A stretch of 64,000 nt of DNA from Buxus sempervirens. Taxonomy: Eukaryota; Streptophyta; Magnoliopsida; Buxales; Buxaceae. This document shows positions 9,792 through 20,434 of the stretch, one piece after another; position 1 is the first letter of the stretch, and each line of letters starts with the position of its first letter. The translations under genes and the position numbers were made by a program. Location of the stretch: contig OX387190.1 in assembly GCA_947561395.2 (NCBI GenBank), positions 21,384,858-21,448,857 on the forward strand, read 5' to 3'. Below the pieces are notes generated by a model that had not been told where the DNA came from, made no database searches, and saw only the letters and a program-made list of their open reading frames with translations.

Positions 9792-12137
9792 TTAAAGGGC
9801 TAGGGTGAGAGATGGGGTAGGGTAGAAGAATTCTTGATCTTCAGATGGATGGAAGTGCACCAGAGGGAGGCCTGTAGGGGAGTCACTGCCATCTCGTTCA
9901 ATAACGTTCACTGTCTCACTTTCCTCTGCCGATGTATCTTCTGAGTCTGTATCAGCGGACTCGTCCGAGCTCTCATACGGATCAAGCAGGTTTGCGAGTT
10001 CAGGAGTGGATTGTGGTTCCTCTTCTTCTACGGCATGAGGGGGGCCGAACCACTCTTGCATATCGTATGGGAGGGGGGCGGGATTAGACTCAAGTGATGA
10101 CGAGTCGGCAGAGTATGCCAGATAGGGGTGTGGCTCCAATGTGGCAGACAGGTACTCTGGCGGCCATTCGGTGGATAACTGGGAAGGCACCCTTGAACTG
10201 CCCATTGACGCGTCCGAGATCTGAGGTCTATACCAAATCTGGAGTCCACTGGAACTGCCCACTCCTTCTCTGCGTGGAGGGGACGGGGAGTCGCTGATCC
10301 ATCCACACTGTATTGGGTTCCACGGCGCCGTGACTTCTTCACTGCTTTGCAGTTCATCTTCGATCGTACAGATGTAGACATCTGTATTCTCCTTAACTAC
10401 AATTTCTGTCGATTGGGTTCCTGTTCGAAGCTGAACTTTCACTGTCTGCCCTGGTCGGCCAATAAGTACTGAAGGGTCGAGTTGCCCAGTGCCCTGATCA
10501 TTACTCACTTGATTCGCTGTCTTGCTGGTTGAGGCCTTCGAGTGATCTGGGAGAGGATTGGTGGTCACACCGGCTGCTGGAGTCCTAGCGGGTGGTGCCG
10601 GGGGGTCAACTGTGATGCGCTTATTGTCGATCAGGTCCTGGATATCGTGCCTTAGATCCCAGCACCGATTGGTGTGGTGCCCTGGAGCACTGGAGTGATA
10701 CTCGCACTGCTCAGCTGTGTTATAACTTCTAGTGTTGACCAATCTGGGATTTGGGGGTTTGACTTGCACGTACTCCTTTTTCAACAAAGTAGGCAGCAAC
10801 TCTGTTGGCGCGTATGGTAGGGGAGTGAAAACCCGTTTCATCCTGGCCTCCATCTTTTCTCTCGTCCTTCTTACCCCTTGGTAAGCTGTCTGCCCAGTTC
10901 CTTGGGGTGCCACTGCCTCTGGCCCTTGAGAGAAATGGTGGGGTTGTGTAGGGTACACATAGTTGACAGCCTGTTGCTCTTGCCTCCTGGGCTCTTGCCC
11001 CTGGTTTTTGCTAACCTGCCTTGTCACTGGCCTTCTGGGTGCAGAACTCTGCCCACTACAGTCTATATTTTCAGCCCTCACTGCATCTTCAATCCGATCC
11101 GCGGTCAAGATTAGGTCATTGAAATTCGACGTACTCTGCCCCAGCAACAAAGTGAAGAAAGGTTGACCCAATGACGCAATAAACAGGGATGTCATCTCTT
11201 GGTCCAGCAATGGAGGTTGTACCAACGCTGCCAATTCTTTCCAGCGCTTGGCATACTCTCGCACTGACTCCTGACTCTTCTTAGTCAACCTCTGCAGTTC
11301 CGCCCTGGTCTGCACGATCTAACTATTCAGGCGGTATTGCTGGATGAAGACTGCAGCCAGGTCATTCCATGTTTTCATCTTAGCCTTGTCCAGACTCAAG
11401 AACCAAGAGTAAGCGGCTCCAGTTAATGACTTCTGGAAGAACTGCACCATGATCTGCTCTTCCTTGGCGTACTGGCACATGTTGCATGAGTACGACCTCA
11501 AATGGTTCAGTGGGCACCTGGTGCCGTCAAACTGGTGCAACTTAGGGCATTTGAACTTAGCCGGGAGTTGGATGTCCGAAAAGAAACAGAAGCTTTCCAG
11601 GGTAGCCTCACTCTGCACTGTACTAGGTTGGAACTGTTTGAGTTGCTCCTTCAGGGTGGCCATTTCTGCCCTGTTCTCTTCCCTTACTGCTGTCAGTTTC
11701 TCCTCAAACTGCACCTCCTGGGTTCTGTACCAGTCCTCATCGCCCTGCCCCAGATGGATAGGTAGAAACTGATCTTGTTGTGCAATGTGAAATGGTGCTG
11801 CCGGTGGTGGTGGTGGTGGTGCTAGGGGAAGGGGATTTACTGGACGCGGTGGTGGCGCCACTTCCGCTTGTGGTGGGAACTGTGGCTGTGGCTATTGGGC
11901 GATTGGTACCAATGGCGGGACCTGCCTTAACTCTCTCAGTTCTGTCGTTAGTTCCTGGATGATGGAACTCATGCTATCCATTTTCTGCTGCATCTCGTTG
12001 ACTACTTGCGCATGACTGGACTCTGCAGGGTGCTGCCCTGGTGGCATTTGTTCTCCTTGCTGATCCTTATTGAGCCTTCTCCTCGATTTTAGCAGGTACG
12101 GACTTCTGAAAGCAATTTTTGGTACCTGGTGGAACAA
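9792..12137 (-). pseudogene. Element C gag (two nonsense codons)
   Basis: One reading frame covers 12137 to 9792, about 780 codons, broken by two stops: TAG at 11894-11892 (probably from CAG, Gln) and TAG at 11321-11319 (probably from GAG, Glu; element A reads NSEIVPDR here). The N-terminus is a coiled-coil-like segment (QQKMDSMSSIIQELTTELRELR) and a proline-rich stretch. The retrotransposon gag core follows (LPAKFKCPKLHQFDGTRCP to IQQYRLNS; VREYAKRWKELA). A zinc-knuckle-like CEYHSSAPGHHTNRC (about 10700-10655) matches C-x5-GH-x4-C. The C-terminal part is acidic and serine-rich. Gag forms the virus-like particle. Confidence 0.88.
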
Positions 12138-12221
12138 TTATCAGGCATTAGTGCAATTTTACACAGATTGGTTACACAACTTATTTGATAGAATCTGTTC
12201 CTTCGATTTATGCTGATTTTT
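12138..12221 (-). other. Leader just upstream of C gag
   Basis: A short AT-rich stretch between gag and the leader repeats; no gene. Confidence 0.4.
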
Positions 12222-12730
12222 TTATTGGATTTGGACTAACTGATCTATTTTATCTACCCTAAGGCAACAAGGGAAGAGAACCTGATTTTGAATCAACTGA
12301 TCTATTTTGGCTACCCGCAGGTGATCGGGAGAGAGAACCCTAATGAATTTCGAAGGCTGATCTATTTTGGTTGTCCTAAGACGACCGGGAAAGAGAACCC
12401 TAATGACCAAATCTATTTTAGTTACCCGCAGGTAACCGGGGGAGAGAACCCTATTGAATTTTGAAGACTGATCTATTTTGGCTATCCTAAGATGATAGGG
12501 GAAGAGAACCCTAATGATCGAATCTATTTTAGCTACCCACAGGTAATTGGGAGAGAGAACCCTATTTTTTCTGAAAGCTAATTTTTCAGAAAGCTAATAT
12601 ATTTTAGTCGCTTGGGAGCGACTGGGAAAGAGAACACGGTTTAACTGGTCTATTTTAGCCACCTTGGCAAGGGAAGAGAGCCTGGGGTTAAGCTGATCTA
12701 TTTTAGCCGTCTGGCAAGGGGAGAGAACCT
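12222..12730 (-). repeat. Leader tandem repeat R1 of element C
   Basis: About nine diverged units of roughly 50-60 bp. Each carries 'CTATTTTGGC' or 'CTATTTTAGC', then a 'CCGCAGGTGATCGGG'-like block and 'AGAGAACCCTAATG'. Unit length drifts and the last units are shortest. The repeats lie in the 5' untranslated leader ahead of gag, a region known to be long and variable in Tat/Ogre elements. Confidence 0.8.
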
Positions 12731-12859
12731 TCAATTCAGGGGGATATTTTTTTCAGCTCAGTATCACAGGGCTGGACCACGCATGGTCACCAAAGGGGCT
12801 GAAAAAAGCACCCAGGGTTGCCTTAACCAATTCCCGACTCATCCGTAGGTGGTTTTTGC

Positions 12860-13310
12860 AATACAGAGATTCGGCTAGTAGTACCCGAACGCTCCACAGC
12901 CAATATCAGATTCAATCACCGGCGGCTTCGGTGTCACTAAAAGGGGTAGGCTATGCCAGGACCATCGTCCACCAATATTTGACTCATCCGTCGGCGGTTT
13001 CGGTGCCCTAAGATTTTGGCTAGTAGTACCCAGACGCTCCGCAGCCAATATCCTATTCAACCACCGGCGGCTTTGGTGTCACTAGAAGGGGTAGGCTATG
13101 CCAGGATGCTCCTTCACCAATATCCAACTCATCCGTCGGTGGCTTTGATGCCCTACGACTTCGGCTAGTAGTACCCGGACGCTCCGCAGCCAATATCCGA
13201 TTCAATCATCGGTGGCTTTGGTATCACTAAAAGGGGTAGGCTATGCCAGGACGTTCCTTCACCAATATCCGACCCATCCGTCGGCGGTTTCGGTGCCCTA
13301 CAGGATTGAC
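12860..13310 (-). repeat. Leader tandem repeat R2 of element C
   Basis: Three units of about 146 bp. Each contains 'TTCGGCTAGTAGTACCC', 'GCTCCGCAGCCAATATC', 'GGCGGCTTCGGTGTCACT' and 'GGGGTAGGCTATGCCAGG'. The two halves of a unit resemble each other ('CCAATATC...CGGCGG'), so it looks like an older dimer that later triplicated. Confidence 0.8.
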
Positions 13311-13646
13311 TGAATGATCTTGGAAAGATACAAATGGGTGTGATTTGAGCTCAAAGTCTTGGGTGTTTTTAACACTTGCGGGGTTTTGTGATCCCAATGA
13401 GAGAGATGCAAACAAAGGAAATCAGGTGGTCGCAGTGACCAGGGATATTGCATTTATCTGAAAAGAGGTGGTCTGTTGGAGACCGAGTTGCCCTATTTGA
13501 GGGAATTAATTCTTTTATTTCGAATTCTTGTTTTGTTAAGTTTGAACAACATAGCAGAGTAAAAATAAATTCATGCTTTAATCAAAAAGTGCCGCCGTGG
13601 CATAAAGTACATCAACATTCATAACAAAATACAACAAAGCCATAGT
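13311..13646 (-). other. Element C leader between accessory ORF and R2 repeats
   Basis: Non-coding by eye, AT-rich from 13490. It separates the end of the PMD-like ORF (stop 13649-13647) from the leader repeats. Confidence 0.4.
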
Positions 13647-13751
13647 CTAGGTAGGTTGGTCATCATCATAGTGGGAGGACACATCTTGCCTCCTCAAGGC
13701 TCGCAGAAGCTTGTTCCGTAGACGTCGGTCCTCCTTAGCGCGCTTGCGCAC
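13647..13751 (-). pseudogene. C-terminal end of the PMD-like accessory ORF of element C
   Basis: Directly below the solo LTR the minus strand reads a basic helix (RKRAKEDRRLRNKLL) ending DDDQPT and TAG at 13649-13647. It is in register with the frame that ends at 17521 on the other side of the LTR once one CGCAC copy is removed. It is therefore the split end of the same accessory protein. Confidence 0.7.
13747..13751. repeat. Target site duplication CGCAC (left copy)
   Basis: CGCAC precedes the solo LTR edge at 13752 and recurs at 17521-17525 directly after its other end. Confidence 0.9.
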
Positions 13752-13785
13752 TGTGCGCGCATCGGAAACGCGGCACGGGAAATTC

Positions 13786-13795
13786 GGAGTCGCCA
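13786..13795 (-). promoter_or_regulatory. PBS-like decamer near the end of solo LTR B2
   Basis: Minus strand TGGCGACTCC, 34 bp inside the LTR end, identical to the start of the tRNA-Arg-type PBS. Confidence 0.6.
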
Positions 13796-14799
13796 CCGCC
13801 TGATGGGGTGCAGGCGGACACCTGGGTGCCTAGGTTTGTCTATTTTGGGTTTTGGTCTGCGGCTTGTGATTCTAAGTAGGGTCTCGGTTGTGGTCTGGGG
13901 AAGTCCGTAGACACCCCAATCTACCCCGTCGGATGACGGGTCCCGTGGGTTCCCTGGTTTGAGTCAACTTACTTTGATTTCTCACCCGATTCCTAATCCG
14001 ATATGCAATTGGGTTAAGTCTTGGCGAGACCACCTGGGTGGTGCGGGTCCCTTTAATTGATTTTATCTTATTCAGTTCAGGTGATCTGAGTCTGATTGGG
14101 TGGGCTCTGTTGGAAGGCCCACGGTGTCCTTGGCGGGCTTGGGTAAGCCCATGTGCCCCTGCTGGGCCTCTGCCTAAGCCTAGGAGGCCCTTTGGGCTTA
14201 GGTTAATGAGTTGATTTTACTTAATTGTCCCATTTGGTGTTTAAGTATTTTACATGTAAAAAGGTTGGTCTGCATTGATTTGCGGGCCCCTGAGTGGGCC
14301 CCCATGGTGGATGCCAAAGCATTTTCAATTTATCTTGTTTATATTTGCCAAAGTCTTTTAGACATTGGGCTTGGGGCCCATAGTCCAGTTTTGGGCTTGA
14401 AAGCCCAAATTCCATGAAGTTAGGGCTTGAGCCCTTCACTTGGTTTGGTTAGTGGGCTTTGGTGGGCCAGATAGGCCCTTGCCCTGGGTCTCGACCAAAC
14501 CACGCAATTGAAATATCTCTCTACACATCAAGGTTTGGATGGGCCGCATTGGGTTTGGCCCGCCCGGTTTAACTAGCTAATTTTTACTTAGCTTGTTCAT
14601 TTTGCATGCTTTAGGGTTTATCGGGCGTGGTGGGCCCCGTTGGAAGGCCCACTAATATTCCGAGTTGGACCGGCAGTCCATGTCCCAAGTTGGGTTTCCT
14701 GACGACCCGGAAACCCTGTTGGTTCACTTGGTTTGGTGGAAATCATCACAAAATTAGACCAGAATCACAAAGCACAAAAAGATTGCATTTTTTGTCGTG

Positions 14800-14861
14800 T
14801 ATCTGGCCTTAGTTGCCGGATACACACATCCCATAGGTGATCCGGCCTGAGTTGCCGGATC
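14800..14861 (-). promoter_or_regulatory. Second palindrome pair in R-U5 of solo LTR B2
   Basis: Units start at 14800 (TATCTGG-N9-CCGGATA) and 14839 (GATCCGG-N9-CCGGATC), 39 bp apart. In the second unit both outer bases changed together, keeping the arms complementary. Confidence 0.8.
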
Positions 14862-16674
14862 ACCCTAAAATGGCCCTTTTGCGGGGTTTGGCCACTGGGG
14901 TGCTTTTGTGGGCTTCTTGGGGACTTCCTACAAGTCATGTGGGCCCTTAGGCAGGCCCACATTGGTTCAGGTTTTGGGGTACACCCCCCCCCTTGGTTTC
15001 CTTTGGTGGTTCCTATAGCAAGGAAGGAAGAGGGGAGGGGAGAATGGCAGGTTGTTCCCTTCCCTTTTAAGCCATCCATAGCAGCCAAACAGGGACCAAT
15101 GCATCCCTGTTTAGGTCTCCTGATTCCACCAAAACAACAAGCTGAAAGGGGTACATATCCAATATAATTCAACAAAACAAAGCACATCATGCATGCACTA
15201 ATCAAGAGATAAAAACTTGCTGTAGGGGAGGGTACATCACTCAACCAAGGGAGGGGTTAGACATGCAACGGGGGGTGGAACACACAGATATGAAGGGGAG
15301 GGAAGCCTGGACGTATGGGTCAGTGGGCTGGGCCTGGGGGAGTGTCTAGGTACCTAGGCAGGTTTGCTGGAGGGTGGAGGACAGCCACCAACAGCAGTGG
15401 TTTGCTGCTGTCTCCAGCTACGACATGTGCAAACAAGGTGCACGGGGATTATGGGAGGAAAGGCCGCACTGGTACGTGGTGCTTGGGGGTGGATGATCTT
15501 CAAACGAGGTTCTAACGGGATGGTTTTAGGGGCCTTGGCAGGTGAACAAGCCGGCTAGGAACAGCAACTGTTCCAAGGACTTTGTCATGCAATAATCAGC
15601 AATTACAAGGGGGGGAGGGGGTAAGAACATGCATGGTATCATGGGACAGCAAAAAACATAGGGGGAATGAGCATGCATCCAAGGGTTGCTGGGCTAGGCC
15701 TGGTCTTGGGCTTAAGGCTGCTGGGACAGCAGCAAACAGTGGAGGTTTGCTGCTGTCCCCAGCAGCAACTTACTTGGGTCATGGTAAAGGGGACATGGCA
15801 ATGGTTCACCTCATGTTATACATGTAAAACAACAAGGAACAACAATGATCCATCATCACCATAGAAAGAAAAAGAAACTCATGCTTGATCACACAAATCA
15901 GCAAGTTAAAGGGGGGTGGGATCATGCTCATCACACAACGTAAGAGTATGATAATACAAGGGGATAGAGAGCATGCATCTACTCATGAAAACAGCAAATG
16001 ACAAGGGTACGAACAGCAGCAAAATACCTAGCAAAATCATAAGAAAAAGAGAAGAAATAAGAAGGGACATGGGGGGGGGGGGGCTGTTATAGGGATACAT
16101 TGGACGAAGATCAAGGAACATATTCCTTCTAAGAGAATGCTCAAGATGACCCCATGGTCAGCAACTAAAGTGCACTAAAAATGGTGTAAAAGAAAAGACC
16201 CACATGCTTCCCTAAGGGCCTACGTGGGCTTCTTGCTTGTGCTGGCATTCATGCCATAAAAAAAAAAGTGGTAAATGCATGGTTGAGCCACCATGGAAGT
16301 GCTCATGCCAAGAGAAGAGGAAACAAAAAAAACAACAGCCAAGAAATCCAACTTTAATATATGTTGAATATAATGGGATGAAGAACTTTACCTAGGGGTT
16401 CTTAAGCTCTTGTCCGAGGTGGAGCCTCCTCCTTGAGGCCAAAAGGTTGCTGGAAGGTCCTCTGATGCCCAAACTGCACTCCACCAGCAGCTAGACTCCT
16501 TTAGCTTGCTTAAGAAAGTGAAGAAGAAGAAGAGGGAAGCAAGGGTGGGGTGGTATGGGGGGTTGTGGAGGGCAAAGGGGGTTGAAGGAGGCAAGGTTCA
16601 GGTGGGAACAAGTGCTGGAAGGAAGCTAAGAAACATCAAAGGAAGCCAACCCTCGGCCAGAGGTGGCTGCTGTG

Positions 16675-16682
16675 CTTTTATA
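16675..16682 (-). promoter_or_regulatory. TATA box of solo LTR B2
   Basis: Minus-strand TATAAAAG, 13 bp downstream (in LTR sense) of the first palindrome unit. Spacing equals that of the other C-family LTRs. Confidence 0.75.
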
Positions 16683-16695
16683 GACAAACTTAATG

Positions 16696-16938
16696 TATCC
16701 GGCATTAAATGTCGGATACACTACATGTCCTTTGTATCCGGCATTTAATGTCGGATACACTGAACCTCCTTTGTATCCGGCATACAATATTGGATACAAA
16801 CAAAATTATTTCAAAAATTTAATGCCGCCGCGAATTTGTCAAGCAATCGGCGCGAATCTCGCCGAGCAAATCTTTGTATCCGACATTTGAGTCCGGATAT
16901 GAAGAGGGGCAAGTGTATCCGGCATATTTGGTCAGATA
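16696..16938 (-). promoter_or_regulatory. 39-bp-phased palindrome array in U3 of solo LTR B2
   Basis: Units start at 16696, 16735, 16774, then 16877 and 16916; all steps within a group are 39 bp. The first two are near-perfect TATCCGG-CATTAAATG-TCGGATA forms; the third and fifth have one weak arm. A GC-rich insert between 16797 and 16876 matches the insert in solo LTR B1. Confidence 0.9.
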
Positions 16939-17520
16939 CAAATCAAAAAATTACGGATTTGCCCCTTGACTTGACCGATTCGACCGACTTGACACTTTTG
17001 AGCTATTACGGATTGGTCCCTGCGAATTTTGGTTTAGTCCCTGAGATTTTTAGTGACTTTTGGATATTTAAGATTTAGTCCCTGAGATATTTTGCTGCGT
17101 TGGCTGCCACGTGTGTAGTTCCTACGCCACGTGTGCAGTTTCCAGTTTTGCTGCTCGGAAACTTCGACAGCTCATATCTCCTTCGTCCGGACTCCGATTT
17201 GAGCAAACTCAGTTGCGTTGGACTCGTATCGGAGCCCTCTATCCCATGATATAGAGCTAAGCACCTGACTTGGGGTTCAAAAAAAGTCAACTTTCGGCTC
17301 ACCCTTAAGTTTGACCGGCCCACAGAACCTTCATCCGGACTCCGATTCCAGCAAACTCAGTTGCGTTGGAACCGTGTCGAGATTATCTGTCCATTGAGAT
17401 AAGGCAAGGTGGCAAATTATCACTTGATCAAAAGTCAACTTTTGACCCCTCAGGGTTTGACTTTTTGTCCAGGGTTTGTATTTCCGGCACTTCTAGGAGA
17501 GCAAAAATGAGGTGCTTACA

Positions 17521-17525
17521 CGCAC
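17521..17525. repeat. Target site duplication CGCAC (right copy)
   Basis: Exact copy of 13747-13751 at the other edge of solo LTR B2. Confidence 0.9.
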
Positions 17526-18854
17526 CAATTCCATTTCCTGTTGCAAGGCCATATTGGCCTGCCTACTCTCCCGTTCCGAATCCACATAAGCTGAATGGAT
17601 ACGAGAGTGGGTCTCCTACAGTTCGGCCACCTTGTCCCTATATGTAGTAGGGGGTGGAACTGGAATGTCGCTTGAAGCGACAGGCTGAAGGGGTGGGGGG
17701 CTGTCGTGGCCGAACTCCCGAGCTATCCACTGCTCGTAGTCTCGAAAGTGTAATTCGGTGAAGACGTCTTCCCGATATATGCACACCGTCTTCCACTCCA
17801 TCTGTAGTTGCGTCCTTAGTCCCTTAGTGAGTGGACCAATCAAACTGCTCATGTCGTCCTTGACCGGGATTCCTTGCAGTTTCCCAAACTGTCTCAGAAC
17901 CCGAATCGTATGGTACGAAACAGAATGGGTAAGGCCTATCAGGGCAAGGCCCTCTTTTTGCTTGAAAGCTATAATGGGGGTGTAGGGAATGTTGTATGTG
18001 CCCCACCATCGAATGTCTGTTCCTCCCTTCAGGTGGAGAAAGTGGTTGAACCAATCCTCACGAGCAGGTAAGTCTGGTTTGATCTCTCTTTGAGCCAACT
18101 AATAGATGTTGTCGCCGGCTACCCTATAATGTGCATTGACAGGTGTTGACACAATCAGGTGGTCTTGTAGCCAAATGTGGAGAAGGGGAGTGCACCCTTG
18201 AAACCTCTGGGTTCTGCTTTTGGACAAAGTTATGGAATGGAACAATTGAGCTAGGATCAGTGGCTTGATTCGGTACCCTGTCCTGAATTGATCCACAATT
18301 TCCATGAGGGCCAAATTAATGGTGTCCCCTCCAGTTGGAAAGAAGATTTGCGACAGAACCACAAGGGTGAAGGTGTCAAACCAAGCCCGGGGTCTTTCCT
18401 ACTTTTTGTTTCTTATTTTCTCAGCTAGGAATGTTTTGGAGACCTTAGTGAATGCTTTGTCACCTCCTAAAGTCTGGAATTCTCCCCTTGAGAGGCCAAA
18501 GAAAGCTCAAGCTTCATTCTTGTAGCTTTCTTTGAGACTTGGCCTAGCGGGTTCTCCTAAGTCTCGAAATCGGAGGAACAGGTCGAGTTCCTCAATTGTG
18601 GGAGTCAACTCATTGATCCCGAATCAAAACACTGATAGCTGGGGATCCTAGAAAAACAATGCTGCTTGGATCATATCCCAGTTGATTGGCACGTTTAACA
18701 AGGACAAAGTTTGTCCCATATGGTATTTGTGCTCCCATTCAATCTGCTCACTCCCTTGGAGCTGCCTTGTCCAAGAGCGGATCCAGGGGGTATCCCAGGC
18801 GCACCTCTCTATCCTAGGGAAGCGGGTTCTCTCAGCGGAGGATGAGGATGCCAT
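17521..18854 (-). pseudogene. Sense-oriented PMD-like accessory ORF of element C
   Basis: Minus-strand frames from ATG at 18854 down to the solo LTR edge encode a protein similar to antisense gene 2 of element A. Shared blocks are LTPTIEELDLFLRF (A: MTPTIEEVETILGLRF), VVLSQIFFPTGGDTINLALM, and GLTHSVSYHTIRVLRQFG (A: GLKHAVLYLPLRVLRQFR). I take it as a plant-mobile-domain-like (DUF7745-type) protein of unknown function, followed by a C-terminal charged helix. Several stops interrupt it: near 18647, in 18540-18370, and at 18101-18099. The C-terminus continues at 13751-13647 beyond solo LTR B2. Position between PBS and gag matches the extra ORF1 of Ogre elements. Confidence 0.72.
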
Positions 18855-20366
18855 GCCAACTATCCGACCGAAATTCCAAATCAATTTAAGGTTTCACACC
18901 AAGACTCTTAATCAGTTCTAAATTATGCATAACCTCAAGCAAAAGGACTAACCACTAGCAGTTTTAACATGCTTCACAGAATAAAGCATAAAACTAAAAC
19001 AGTGTGGAATTTAACTCAGGCACACATGGTGTGTGGTCCTAAGGGTCGGCGCCAATGAAGGCGCGACTCCTAGACATACTCATGTAGAGGAGCATATTCA
19101 AGTCCTGATCGGTCTTCTGTCTTTCATCTGCTTTCGGTGCCGGACCACAGCAAAGATTACAACTTGCCATCGAGGGCGGAATTTTACAAGATATTTACAA
19201 AAACTGCAACGAATTCATCCTTAAGGTTGTTGGCAGCCAAGAGGGAAGGATACAAATTGCTTCTAAAGCGGGTAGGCTAAAATTCCTAGATCTAAGGTTT
19301 AGTGCCTTTATTCTGATCTGGCATGCCTTCATCTATTTGTCTGATCTGGCCGACTTTTGTCTGCTCTGAAAGACCAATCTTGGACTTAAAGTGCCCCCAG
19401 CGAACTCTCATGGGTGAGGACCCATAGCATACAGGACTCCATGCATGGATCTGGGGTGGTTCCCTTGATCAAAGTTAGGTTAGCTTCCTAAAATAGAGCT
19501 AAGATAGCCTAGAATCTAGGGTTTACTCGATTTGATGCAAAAAAAGCTGGGGTTGCTGCCCCTAATGGACTCTGGATTTTATTCCGATTTTACTCCTCTT
19601 ATATTCATCATTCACAACATACTCACCCTCGCATGCTCAACGCGTGGTTTACTTAGAAACGTTAGGTGGGGAAGGATATCCAGCCTGAGACATAAGCCTA
19701 CAAGGGTCTGGACCAGTACTGGATCCTCACGTGCCACGGCAAGAAACCGGTGCTGCTAATGGACTCCAGAAAACTGGGGGGATGGGTTTACCCTGCTTTC
19801 CCCGGCAAGCCACGGGAACATAGGTGCTAATACCATCCTAAAGATCAGTTTATAGGAATAATAAGGGTAGGCTGCTAGAGAGGTCTAAGTTTTGGTAAAG
19901 AAGATGCAATATCCGATTCACTCATTCATTGGGGGTCGGAACATCCACGCAGCCTCCTTCGTGTGTGTCACCCCATGCAGTTTATCACACAAAAAGTTGG
20001 AAATTAAATCCTCCACGGTGTGGTGGCGTGCTCGTGTGTGCAGTTGGGTTGCGTGCTGTGTCTACACGGGTGAGTTTTATCTAGATTTTGTTGACAAAGG
20101 AATTTTTACTGTCTCGTATAGTAAGGTGCAGAATTGGCACGCAATACGAGGTTCTGGGAGAGTCCTTGGGTAAGTGGGGGGTTACAGGGGACCGCTTAAA
20201 TCTCACTTGCCTTGGGCAATTATCGCGTCCCTTTGACAGGACTCCCCAGAAGTTGTATTAGCGCGTATTCTACATGTTACAGCACGAGATAGTAAAAAAC
20301 CCTTAAATACCAACCAAATCCCACTTACGTTGACTCAATCTAACCAGGGTCCTACTGGGCTAAGAA
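18855..20366 (-). other. 5' untranslated leader of element C
   Basis: About 1.5 kb between the PBS and the accessory ORF with no supported coding frame. Long leaders are usual in Tat/Ogre elements. No tandem repeats or palindromes of the 39-bp type are visible here. Confidence 0.45.
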
Positions 20367-20385
20367 GTCCCCAGTAGAGTCGCCA
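20367..20385 (-). promoter_or_regulatory. Primer binding site of element C (tRNA-Arg type)
   Basis: Minus strand TGGCGACTCTACTGGGGAC, three bases after the LTR's terminal CA. Plant tRNA-Arg(ACG) ends in ...CCCCAGCGGAGTCG plus CCA as I recall it, giving a near-complete match with one or two mismatches. Ogre elements are known to use tRNA-Arg. The PBS proves that 20389-24764 is the 5' LTR and that the element runs on the minus strand. Confidence 0.85.
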
Positions 20386-20424
20386 GGCTGTGCGCGCGTC
20401 GGAAACGCCGCACGGGAAAATTTT

Positions 20425-20434
20425 GGAATCGCCA
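20425..20434 (-). promoter_or_regulatory. PBS-like decamer in the 5' LTR of element C
   Basis: Minus strand TGGCGATTCC, one mismatch from the PBS start, 36 bp inside the LTR end and 40 bp before the true PBS. Confidence 0.5.

Larger units (their letters stand above)
13752..17520 (-). mobile_element. Solo LTR 'B2' of the C family, minus orientation
   Basis: A 3,769-bp LTR; on the plus strand it reads TGTGCGCGC ... GCTTACA, so in its own sense it starts TGTAAGCACC at 17520. Perfect CGCAC duplications flank it and no internal domain is attached. It shares with 20389-24764 the ends, the 'GGTGGGCCCCGTTGGAAGGCCCAC' type blocks, the TATA region and the palindromes. Its long R-U5 (16650 to 13752) holds G-rich tracts, including a run of 12 G at about 16071-16082. 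It splits the accessory ORF of element C. Confidence 0.93.

Noticed and set aside
16071..16082. Run of 12 G as a possible G-quadruplex regulator
   Set aside because: A homopolymer of uncertain length in LTR R-U5; nothing links it to a function.
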